DNA from: Maridesulfovibrio salexigens DSM 2638
GTDB lineage: Bacteria; Desulfobacterota; Desulfovibrionia; Desulfovibrionales; Desulfovibrionaceae
Length of the DNA stretch: 64,000 nt
NCBI RefSeq assembly: GCF_000023445.1
Contig: NC_012881.1
Span: 2,299,501-2,363,500, forward strand
Direction of reading: 5' to 3'
Shown: piece by piece, positions 18,850 to 26,414 of the stretch
Layout: each line of letters opens with the position of its first letter
Position numbering within the stretch: position 1 is the first letter of the stretch
Position numbers and translations under genes: made by a program
Notes under the pieces: model-generated
The model's database searches: none
Told to the model about the DNA's origin: nothing
Seen by the model: the letters and a program-made list of their open reading frames with translations, nothing else

Positions 18850-18910
18850 GAAACCGGCTACCTCTTATAACGCTGAAACAAAATCTTTTGTCGTGGATGC
18901 GGGAGAGTCT

Positions 18911-20014
18911 ATGCGAAGACTACTTGCTTTGTTTTTCATGGTGGCAGTACTCCATATACTGCCATCATGCGCTGGCGTTGACACAATTGCCGTCAAGACA
19001 ATCCCTGACAACGCCAAGGTATTCAAAGATGAAACCTTCATGTGCAATTCTCCATGCGATATACCATTCAAGTTTTCAGGAACTACGGGTGAAATCTATA
19101 ATATTACACTTGAAAAAGAAGGTTACAAAAAACAGTCTTACGGAATGGACCGCTCACAACTCTTCGACAAATATTTTGCAGGAAATTATATCCCCGGCTC
19201 CAAGTTCGGCTCGGGAAACACATTTGTATTTACATACTCTCTAGAAAAGAATCCTGAACCTGATCTCACGGCAAAACAAGTATCCCCTGCTCCCGTAATA
19301 CTTAAACCTGCCCACGTTCCGGCAACACCCTTCAAGCAGGAATTAAGCAGGCGGGTTGCACTTGTTATTGGTAATAGTGCCTACAAAACCTCCCCGTTAC
19401 CGAACCCTGTGAACGATGCCCGTGATATAGCAGCATCCCTGCCATCACTGGGATTCGAGGTAATGCTGGTGCAAAATGCAGGACTCAGAGAGATGGAGGA
19501 AGCTATCAACAGCTTCAGCAAGAAAGCCCATGATGCGGTAGCGTTTTTCTTCTTTGCAGGGCATGGGCTGCAACTGGATGGAGAGAACTATCTCGTTCCC
19601 ATAGATGCCGATATGGATGATGAGGGAGACGTTCGTTACGAGTCCGTTTCCGCAGGACGTGTAATGGATAATCTGCGCTACGCTGATTCTAACCTTAATA
19701 TTGTAGTACTGGATGCCTGCCGGGATAACCCGTTTGCCCGGTCCTTCCGTTCCAAGACACGCGGTCTGGCAAGACTGAGCGCACCGCGCGGCTCAATAAT
19801 CGCTTTTTCAACAGCTCCGGGAGATGTCGCAGCCGATGGTGCTGGCCGCAACAGTCCATATGCCACGGCATTCATACGACATGTCGCAAATCCAACGCTG
19901 AGCGTGGAATCTTTCTTCAAAGAAGTAGCCAAGGATGTCTCCGCACAAACAAGGGATCAGCAGCGCCCGTGGGTCAGCTCGGATTTTCTGGGTGATTTTT
20001 CATTTGGACACTAG
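18911..20014 (+). CDS. Caspase-like (peptidase C14) lipoprotein
   Basis: 367 residues. The signal peptide ends in the lipobox LPSC (Cys20). A PEGA-like beta domain (25-110) and a Pro-rich linker precede a caspase-type domain (148-365). The dyad is His218 (FAGHGLQ) and Cys270 (LDACRDNP). Family members are metacaspase-like cysteine peptidases; specificity cannot be read here. ATG 18911 has GGGAG upstream; the frame extends to 18797 inside the previous gene but without a signal peptide. It follows the repeat protein closely and may be co-transcribed. Confidence 0.85.
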   Translation: MRRLLALFFMVAVLHILPSCAGVDTIAVKTIPDNAKVFKDETFMCNSPCDIPFKFSGTTGEIYNITLEKEGYKKQSYGMDRSQLFDKYFAGNYIPGSKFGSGNTFVFTYSLEKNPEPDLTAKQVSPAPVILKPAHVPATPFKQELSRRVALVIGNSAYKTSPLPNPVNDARDIAASLPSLGFEVMLVQNAGLREMEEAINSFSKKAHDAVAFFFFAGHGLQLDGENYLVPIDADMDDEGDVRYESVSAGRVMDNLRYADSNLNIVVLDACRDNPFARSFRSKTRGLARLSAPRGSIIAFSTAPGDVAADGAGRNSPYATAFIRHVANPTLSVESFFKEVAKDVSAQTRDQQRPWVSSDFLGDFSFGH

Positions 20015-20029
20015 AAACTAACACGACAA

Positions 20030-21688
20030 CTATTTATTAGCTTGACTACATTTAAACAACAACCCAACTGGAGACCTCTCAACTTGATTAGCCTCTTCAA
20101 CTATTTTTCTATACGCCGTAGGAATATCTTTTATTTTTGGAGCATCGACAAGCTGATTAATCACGAATGCACTTAAACCATATAAGGGCGTGCCTGTTAG
20201 TGCTGCTGCAACCTCAAGCGTTCCAGAAACCAACCAACTACCAACATCACATCCGGCAAATTTCCATTTTTTATTCTTCAATTCACGCACCTTCCCTTGA
20301 TGTACAGAGAAAGAACTTTGAATATTTTCCATAATTTGATCGGCACTTTTAGCAAAATCAGAAGGTGATATCTTAGAAATTTCATGCACACCTTTGCCAA
20401 GCACCTCTCTAATTTCATCTAGAGCGCCCACTTTGCGAATCTCAATAAGAGCATCGGTTGGAATATTACCAATCCAAGTCATCTTACCATCTGCGATATT
20501 CTGAAGACCTTTGGTAACATGCAAATCAAACATTTCTCCCGGATTAGTCCTAAAGCCATCATATTCTAACTTCCATTTAAAATACTCCCATGAAACGGGA
20601 GCATCAACGATTGGAATACCATTAAATCTTGCACTTCGAACAAGAACTTCATTAGCTTGCGACATACGTCCAGTTGTAGAAAGGGCAAGTATTGCTCCTG
20701 GATTCTCAGTTTGTAAAACCTTGTAATCATCGCCAGCATATTGATATCTAAGCTTGTCTTCAAAAGACCCTTTTATATCATCATTAAAAACGAATCTACT
20801 TTCATCCTTAATCTCATCAGCAACCTTACTATAGGAGTCTAGAGAAGAACAAAAAGAGAACAAATGATCAACAGATTCAAACTCTCTTCCAAATATATGT
20901 TGAGCATGAATAAGCCAATCAGATTCCCCAAATCCAACAATTAAATCTCTCTCAAATTTTTGTAAGGTTGGGTCAGGTAAAACAACGACAATTGGCAATC
21001 CCAGATCCACTGTTGCCAACTCCTTATAATCAAGAAGTGTCATCACATGACGTATTGTATAATATATTTTATATTGATCTGAGGATCTCTCAAATAATGG
21101 TTCCGCCCTCAAAAAAGGATCTGGAAGAACAATTGTATCAGTATAAATACCACATTTAGAAGCAACATTATTGGAATATGAGGGAAAAAGGGAACCTCCA
21201 TACACTCCCTTTAAACACTGCAAATCCTCTACATGCGTCCATGCCACATCATCAATATGACTCCAAAACACTTTGATTTTTTCTAAAAAAGCATCCACTT
21301 GCGGCAATATAGAACTTCTAAGCTCATCATTTTCTGAAAATAAAGAACCCACAAAATCAGCAGTATATCCTTTGTTCTTCATATCTTGGTATAAGTCACC
21401 AAAACTTTTATGAACAAATTCAAAATAAGTACATTGAATATCAGGCAATGAGGCAACGTCTTTAAGAGCTTCCCTATCATGCAACATTGTACAAGTTCTT
21501 GCTAAACTTCTCACACAAGCATCTACTGTATCTAAGTCAATCGATCCATCTCCACGAATTTTTATTTTAAGTAGAGACTGCTTTAATTTTTCATCTGCGG
21601 GAAGAGACAACTTACCTTCCTCTAACGATTCTCTCAAAAGCATAAGGCTTCGTTGCAATTCTCGTTCGTACAGAGCGCTATCTTTCAT
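20030..21688 (-). CDS. Large hypothetical protein (552 residues)
   Basis: I do not recognise this family. It is soluble and mostly helical at the start (residues 1-60). A central part includes VDLGLPIVVVLPDP and LVGFGESDWLIHAQHIFGREF. A hydrophobic Gly-rich region (about 490-525, VGSWLVSGTLEVAAALTGTPLYGLSAFVINQLV) could be a membrane or pore segment. It is more AT-rich than its neighbours and stands alone between tRNA-Ser copies, convergent with the caspase gene. It may be an old island cargo gene. Confidence 0.7.
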   Translation of the reverse strand: MKDSALYERELQRSLMLLRESLEEGKLSLPADEKLKQSLLKIKIRGDGSIDLDTVDACVRSLARTCTMLHDREALKDVASLPDIQCTYFEFVHKSFGDLYQDMKNKGYTADFVGSLFSENDELRSSILPQVDAFLEKIKVFWSHIDDVAWTHVEDLQCLKGVYGGSLFPSYSNNVASKCGIYTDTIVLPDPFLRAEPLFERSSDQYKIYYTIRHVMTLLDYKELATVDLGLPIVVVLPDPTLQKFERDLIVGFGESDWLIHAQHIFGREFESVDHLFSFCSSLDSYSKVADEIKDESRFVFNDDIKGSFEDKLRYQYAGDDYKVLQTENPGAILALSTTGRMSQANEVLVRSARFNGIPIVDAPVSWEYFKWKLEYDGFRTNPGEMFDLHVTKGLQNIADGKMTWIGNIPTDALIEIRKVGALDEIREVLGKGVHEISKISPSDFAKSADQIMENIQSSFSVHQGKVRELKNKKWKFAGCDVGSWLVSGTLEVAAALTGTPLYGLSAFVINQLVDAPKIKDIPTAYRKIVEEANQVERSPVGLLFKCSQANK

Positions 21689-21760
21689 GCTTCCTCATTT
21701 TATAAGCTAATTCGAATATAAAATATAAAAATACAAATAATTACTAGCGAAGTAAAACAA

Positions 21761-21793
21761 AAAAGCCCCTCGCAACATCGTTGCAAGGGGCTT
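21761..21793 (-). terminator. Original terminator of tRNA-Ser copy 3, now cut off from its gene
   Basis: Same hairpin as at 16882-16917. Phage insertion separated it from the tRNA promoter. Confidence 0.75.
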
Positions 21794-21805
21794 TGTAAAT
21801 TCAAG

Positions 21806-21862
21806 CTGGCGGAGAGGAGAGGATTTGAACCTCCGATAGCGTTAACTATACACGCTTTCCAG
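21806..21862 (-). other. attL: 3' half of tRNA-Ser copy 3
   Basis: 57 bp identical to 62424-62480. It covers the 3' part of tRNA-Ser(GGA) from CCA up to the anticodon arm. After 21862 (CCAG) the sequence leaves the tRNA, so this is a 3' fragment marking the left phage end. Confidence 0.95.
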
Positions 21863-21936
21863 ACGGGTAAGACAACAAATTCAGTTAAGTAAATCCAAGC
21901 ATTTTAGATACTTAAATTTTCTCAAATTAGGTCAAA

Positions 21937-21987
21937 TGCACCTGTTTTACCCCATATTTATTAAGTTTTGGTGCAAATTTGGTGCAA
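21937..21987. promoter_or_regulatory. Candidate integrase arm-type sites, attL side
   Basis: TGCACC at 21937-21942 and GGTGCAA at 21970-21976 and 21981-21987. The same heptamer clusters on the attR side. The 21863-22174 stretch holds no gene. Confidence 0.5.
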
Positions 21988-22174
21988 TCTTGAATACTAA
22001 AATATTAGCATTACGGCTGACCATAAGGGTACCTAGACAACACATAAAATTTTAATCAAGCTAAGTGATTCAACATAAATAAAAAGCTTAACGAAATTAA
22101 CAACATTAGCTAGTATTTAAAATCTCTCACTAGGAGTTAAACTATAATTAGGGATTTACTATAAGGAACTAAAG

Positions 22175-22975
22175 GTGAAAAAGCTAAAAGACACAACCGA
22201 TAAGCCTAAAGATATCATTGAGTATAAAGTTTGGTTTGAAAAAAAATTCGATATATCAAGCACTCAAATGGAAAACAGATACGAAGCAACTTCAAAGCAT
22301 ATCCGTGATCACTTTTTAGAATCGCACGTTTGGTCAAATCTTGTGAAGAATTACCCTGAATATATTGATGAATATTCAACCAAACATAGTTACCATTTGT
22401 TTAAAGATGACTCTCCTCCAGACATTTTTATTAAACCATATGAATCTTTCATTGAAAAAACTTATAGGAAAAACGTAATACAAAATAAGAACTGGCCTTT
22501 ACCACCAGACTCTGGGTGGATCTCACTTGAAAAAGGGTTCTCAATAATCAAAGACATAGTTAGAACAACTATAACAGTTAAATACCTAGATGGCGTAAAC
22601 TATATTGTTGAGAAATACAAAGAATTAGTCGAAGAATGCACTGAATCGAATTGCCACATTGATTATGAAGCTAGAGATGAAGGATATTATGCTGTCCATC
22701 TAGAACTGCGTGAAGAACTTCAGTTAGTAAATTCTGATTGGGAGACATACAAATGTTTATGCTCTTTTGAAGTTCAAATAAGCACCCAACTACAAGAAGT
22801 TTTAAAAAAATTGCTACATAATCATTATGAAAAAAATAGGCTAGAAGCAAAAATTGACGACGAATGGAAATGGAATTACGAAAGTTCTGAATTTTCGGTC
22901 AACTACCTTGGTCACATCCTTCACTATGTGGAAGGGATGATCATGGAAATAAGAAATAAACAGGGAGAAAATTAA
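22175..22975 (+). CDS. RelA/SpoT-type alarmone synthetase, candidate toxSAS
   Basis: 266 residues with a single synthetase domain and no hydrolase, TGS or ACT domain. The ATP-site stretch IKPYESFIEK has Lys87, Ser91, Lys95. The metal Asp is in IIKDIVRTTI (Asp127), the GYYAVH motif is at 170-175 and the catalytic Glu in FEVQIST is Glu199. All key residues remain, so it should transfer pyrophosphate from ATP to a nucleotide or, as in toxSAS, to a tRNA end. GTG start with AAGGA upstream. Its AT-rich make-up and its site beside attL mark it as a phage accessory gene. It overlaps the next gene by one base (TAATG). Confidence 0.75.
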   Translation: MKKLKDTTDKPKDIIEYKVWFEKKFDISSTQMENRYEATSKHIRDHFLESHVWSNLVKNYPEYIDEYSTKHSYHLFKDDSPPDIFIKPYESFIEKTYRKNVIQNKNWPLPPDSGWISLEKGFSIIKDIVRTTITVKYLDGVNYIVEKYKELVEECTESNCHIDYEARDEGYYAVHLELREELQLVNSDWETYKCLCSFEVQISTQLQEVLKKLLHNHYEKNRLEAKIDDEWKWNYESSEFSVNYLGHILHYVEGMIMEIRNKQGEN

Positions 22976-23406
22976 TGTCAAATTTAGAAGAAGCTGTTGA
23001 GTCTGCTGGGGGTGCAACGGCTACAAAAGCGAAAGCAGAACAAATCTCTGAAATATTGTTTACTGTATTTGATATTGAAGACGACAATGGGGACTATTTT
23101 ATATGCAACTCAAGGGACGCAGAAAATAAAAACAACATAGGAAGCCTTTGGTATATGTCAGACAAAGGAATTAGCGAAGCTAAAAAATTTAATAAACAGG
23201 ACAATATTGATTATATAAAGAATGAAAACTTTATTTATACTAATATAAAATCTAAAAACTATGATTTTAAAAATGCAGAAGACAACTCCTACTTGGAGAT
23301 AAATATAGGTAAAACAGAAGATATAGCTGCTCAAATAACTGCGGCAGGTAAAAATTGTGATCGACTATTCAAGATATACAATAAACACATCAAGAATAAT
23401 ATTTAA
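22975..23406 (+). CDS. Unknown small protein coupled to the alarmone synthetase
   Basis: 143 residues, acidic, with no family that I recognise. It has an N-terminal helix rich in Ala/Glu, then an alpha/beta part (LFTVFDIEDDNGDYFICNSRD...IGSLWYMSDKGISEAKKF). The ATG overlaps the synthetase stop, so the two are made together. A neutralising antitoxin or an activity-controlling partner is the natural guess, but nothing in the sequence proves it. Confidence 0.7.
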   Translation: MSNLEEAVESAGGATATKAKAEQISEILFTVFDIEDDNGDYFICNSRDAENKNNIGSLWYMSDKGISEAKKFNKQDNIDYIKNENFIYTNIKSKNYDFKNAEDNSYLEINIGKTEDIAAQITAAGKNCDRLFKIYNKHIKNNI

Positions 23407-23442
23407 TTATAAACTTTTCACAGAACAGGAATAGGAGATAGT

Positions 23443-23634
23443 ATGGCATACGACCCAACTTTCTCCTATTACCAATTTAAAATTTCTAAATTAATGTTTT
23501 GTTACACGCATTCAGAACCGCTCTCGGACCACCTCACAGAAATCAGTTTCGTACTCAATTCCGAAACAATTACCGCCTTTCCCTTCAGCTCCGGAAGATA
23601 CACAATCGAATGCGGTGTATGTCATTTCAGGTAG
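23443..23634 (+). CDS. Possible small protein (63 residues)
   Basis: AGGAGA stands five bases before the ATG, which favours translation. The protein (MAYDPTFSYYQFKISKLMF...) is not recognised, and base composition shifts to a more GC-rich, chromosome-like pattern halfway, so it may be a remnant joined to other sequence. The gap 23635-23836 shows no gene. Confidence 0.35.
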   Translation: MAYDPTFSYYQFKISKLMFCYTHSEPLSDHLTEISFVLNSETITAFPFSSGRYTIECGVCHFR

Positions 23635-23836
23635 TTAACACCCGTTTTTTTCTCTTATATTACATTTTTCTTGGGTGAAAAGGTGAGTAGAGGGTGAGCT
23701 AGATCATAATCAATATTTGACCGCATCGTTTGATTAACAATTTCATTTGAATAGGTTATCTATGTCACTTTGCATTAATGAGGGTTATATCTCCATAACA
23801 ATTAAAAGCTATTTCTTTTAAAAACAATAATCACAT

Positions 23837-24781
23837 ATGACATTTACTTCTTACATTTCGATTACTGGAATTGTTGTAGCGCTTGGTAGTTTATTCGTTG
23901 CTTTGCTGAGCTACAGAAAATCAATAAAGACCAGTGCTACAACAGAAACACACCAGCAGCTGCTCAATGTTAAAGTATTTTTTGACGTAAGCAGACATTA
24001 TATTGATAGATTGAATAAAGTGTCTGAAGATTTCAATCAAGTAATTGCGGAACTTGCTTCGGTAGCAGAACAATCTCATAGTGATATAATGCATGTTTTT
24101 GACGATTTCGACACATTAGAAATGAGCACTCCTTTTTTAAGGCATGAATTTTATTCTGCAACAGAGGAGGTGATGACATATTACGATGAAGATATAACAT
24201 TTAAACATGGACTGTACCTAATAAATCAAATTAGAAGGATTAAAGAAATAGACTATATTTCTACAGAAAATAATCCACCAAAAAAGAAATGGTTTTGGTT
24301 TAAAATACTAAAAAAACCAAACAATTATTCAAAAAGGGATGATTGGCAAATTTCTAATACCTTTAATATGCATGTTGTAGAGATTTACACCAGAATTCAG
24401 AAAAAAGACGAGCCAAAGCTTTATGAACAAGTATATAAACATCTAAACTTATATAGGCAAAAGCATCATGAGCTTCGACACAGGATTGAACATTTGCAAG
24501 ATAGATTAGAAAAAATGCGTATTGAAAATACTCGAGACCCAATTAACTTCAAAGATGTTCCTAATTTTGGGCGAAAGTTTTACCAACTCAAAAATGATAT
24601 TAGTATCATTAAAAATTTTGATCTGATTGATATTCCTAAAGTCGAATATTTTCCAATACAGAATGGCGTTGCTCTTTCAATCTATGCTGGATGCGTCTTA
24701 AGAATTATTGCTCATTATGAAATATGGGGACACACAACATCATTTTGGTCTTCCGATGACCGTAAATTATTACCAAAATGA
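23837..24781 (+). CDS. Single-pass membrane protein, unknown phage accessory gene
   Basis: 314 residues with one N-terminal membrane helix (YISITGIVVALGSLFVALLSY) and a long, charged, largely helical cytoplasmic part. A basic turn KKKWFWFKILKKP (about 150-165) interrupts it and coiled coil follows (HHELRHRIEHLQDRLEKMRIE, about 215-240). No family recognised. There is no clear ribosome site before the ATG. AT-rich and opposite to the tail operon, it is typical of a lysogenic accessory gene. Confidence 0.65.
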   Translation: MTFTSYISITGIVVALGSLFVALLSYRKSIKTSATTETHQQLLNVKVFFDVSRHYIDRLNKVSEDFNQVIAELASVAEQSHSDIMHVFDDFDTLEMSTPFLRHEFYSATEEVMTYYDEDITFKHGLYLINQIRRIKEIDYISTENNPPKKKWFWFKILKKPNNYSKRDDWQISNTFNMHVVEIYTRIQKKDEPKLYEQVYKHLNLYRQKHHELRHRIEHLQDRLEKMRIENTRDPINFKDVPNFGRKFYQLKNDISIIKNFDLIDIPKVEYFPIQNGVALSIYAGCVLRIIAHYEIWGHTTSFWSSDDRKLLPK

Positions 24782-24842
24782 TCAAATTCTTTTGACATAT
24801 AGTCATTAAAAAAACTTACAAAGATTTAGCCGCCACTTGTTC

Positions 24843-25832
24843 CTATGCTTTCACCTTCTCCCCCTCCACACTAGTCACATACCCCCCACTCCCCAACTTA
24901 TGAATAGCGCGGGTAATAGACCAAAGCCCATTCTTTTCAGCCCGGAAGCCAGAAAGCGAAAGCCTACACTCTGCCCTTAGTTCTGGCATACCGGGAAGGC
25001 TTCCCGAAAGGCTTTGCTTGCCACGCTGGAAAGCCTCAAGCTTACCCTTTGCGGCCGTTATTGCAGCTTCAGGGGTAGGGTAAATATGTCTGATCCGGTG
25101 AACGGGTTCACCGCTCCCGGCTATCTCTTCAACATCCTGCGCGCCTTCTACATCGCGCCAGAGTCCGACAACAGAATTAAAATTCGTGCGGGATTCAATG
25201 TCTACGCTAACGCTGGTCACCTGATTAGGTACAAGCTCAATGGTGGGCATGGATTTACCGGATACGGTCTTGCCCTGCCCCTTATGGGCAAATATCAGCT
25301 TGCCGCCGTTGGCCTTGGCTATTGCATCATGATCCGCCGCTATGCGGGTAAGCAAGTGCATATCTGATTCGTTCATTTGGTCGATATGCGGCAGAGCCAC
25401 ACCGGACAAGTCAGCAGCAACGGCAGGATCAAGCCCGTGGTCAGCGGCTACGGTTGCCACCAGCGCGCCTATGGTCTGCGGAGTCCATGAGCGTGTTTTC
25501 TGTGTCTGAAGCTGGGAATATGATTTGCTCTTATCCTGCGGTGCACCAGCGGCCTTGATGGTCATCTTATCCGGTGGCCCGGTCAGGCGCACGGAGTTCA
25601 GGACATACAGCCCCATATAGGTTGCGGCCTTCCCGTATCCGAGCCAGACTTTAAACTGACTCCCGGCTGGCGGCACTGCATAGCCCTTATCATTAATGGA
25701 TATGTCCAGCGAATCTGATTTAACCCCGGCTTCATCGGTGATAGTCATAGAAATTAAATCGTTCTGAATAGCGGCGGTAATGTCCTTACCGTTACATTCC
25801 ACACGGTAAACGGGCTTATGAGTTAATCCCAT
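24843..25832 (-). CDS. P2 gpD-type baseplate hub protein
   Basis: 329 residues, phage late control D family. The start KPVYRVECNGKDITAAIQNDLISMTITDEAGVKSD and the middle SDMHLLTRIAADHDAIAKANGGKLIF are characteristic. This protein forms the hub between the tube and spike. It is the last gene of the tail operon and overlaps gpX by ten bases. Confidence 0.92.
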   Translation of the reverse strand: MGLTHKPVYRVECNGKDITAAIQNDLISMTITDEAGVKSDSLDISINDKGYAVPPAGSQFKVWLGYGKAATYMGLYVLNSVRLTGPPDKMTIKAAGAPQDKSKSYSQLQTQKTRSWTPQTIGALVATVAADHGLDPAVAADLSGVALPHIDQMNESDMHLLTRIAADHDAIAKANGGKLIFAHKGQGKTVSGKSMPTIELVPNQVTSVSVDIESRTNFNSVVGLWRDVEGAQDVEEIAGSGEPVHRIRHIYPTPEAAITAAKGKLEAFQRGKQSLSGSLPGMPELRAECRLSLSGFRAEKNGLWSITRAIHKLGSGGYVTSVEGEKVKA

Positions 25833-26026
25833 AAGCTAGTTCCTTGATCCGGTTCCGGTGTTGCGATTTCCGGCAGGATAATTTCAACCCCGGCTTCCAG
25901 AACCGCACCCAGATCGACAAGGCCGGGATTGGCTTCAAGCACTTCCGGTACTGCGGATTCAGTGCCGTAGTGCTTCCAGCATATGTGGTCCAGCATGTCG
26001 CCGTCTTTGGTGGTATAAATGATCAT
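25823..26026 (-). CDS. P2 gpX-type tail protein (LysM-like)
   Basis: 67 residues: TKDGDMLDHICWKHYGTES and LEAGVEIILPE are the tail protein X signature, a short LysM-like fold. It lies between gpU and gpD as in P2. Confidence 0.9.
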   Translation of the reverse strand: MIIYTTKDGDMLDHICWKHYGTESAVPEVLEANPGLVDLGAVLEAGVEIILPEIATPEPDQGTSLWD

Positions 26027-26403
26027 TCTTCGAACCGCTCAATTTTGATTGAAAAGTCTTGCTGCTGTGCAACGCCGTCTTGAAAAAATACGCTGTCATT
26101 TCCAGTTACAGAAAGGATAATCCACTTATCGTGAACATTGCCCTGCCCGTCCACCATCATAAGAGGTTCGCCCGCGTTCATCATTTTACGCATTTCATCT
26201 ATCTGGGTAAGCCCGCCTTTGTATGTCGGGTAGATTACGCCGGGCAAAGTGATAGCATCATCCCCCGGCCCTAAATCTTGATGGGCGACTCGCTTTCCGA
26301 TCCGCTGTATTTTTGCCCACCGTCTAGCCGTTGAACGCTGCAAAGCCTGATACGCGGCAGTATCAACACTAAAAATAAAATCGCCTAATTTGAGCATTCC
26401 CAT
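26023..26403 (-). CDS. P2 gpU-type tail terminator
   Basis: 126 residues. The phage P2 GpU motif is seen in MLKLGDFIFSVDTAAYQALQRSTARRWAKIQRIG and LPGVIYPTYKGGLTQIDEMRKM. It caps the growing tail tube. It overlaps gpX by four bases. Confidence 0.9.
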   Translation of the reverse strand: MGMLKLGDFIFSVDTAAYQALQRSTARRWAKIQRIGKRVAHQDLGPGDDAITLPGVIYPTYKGGLTQIDEMRKMMNAGEPLMMVDGQGNVHDKWIILSVTGNDSVFFQDGVAQQQDFSIKIERFEE

Positions 26404-26414
26404 AACTTCACCTT

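Noticed and set aside
21807-21862. Fourth tRNA-Ser gene
   Set aside because: The sequence leaves the tRNA in the anticodon arm and lacks the 5' half; it is the attL remnant.
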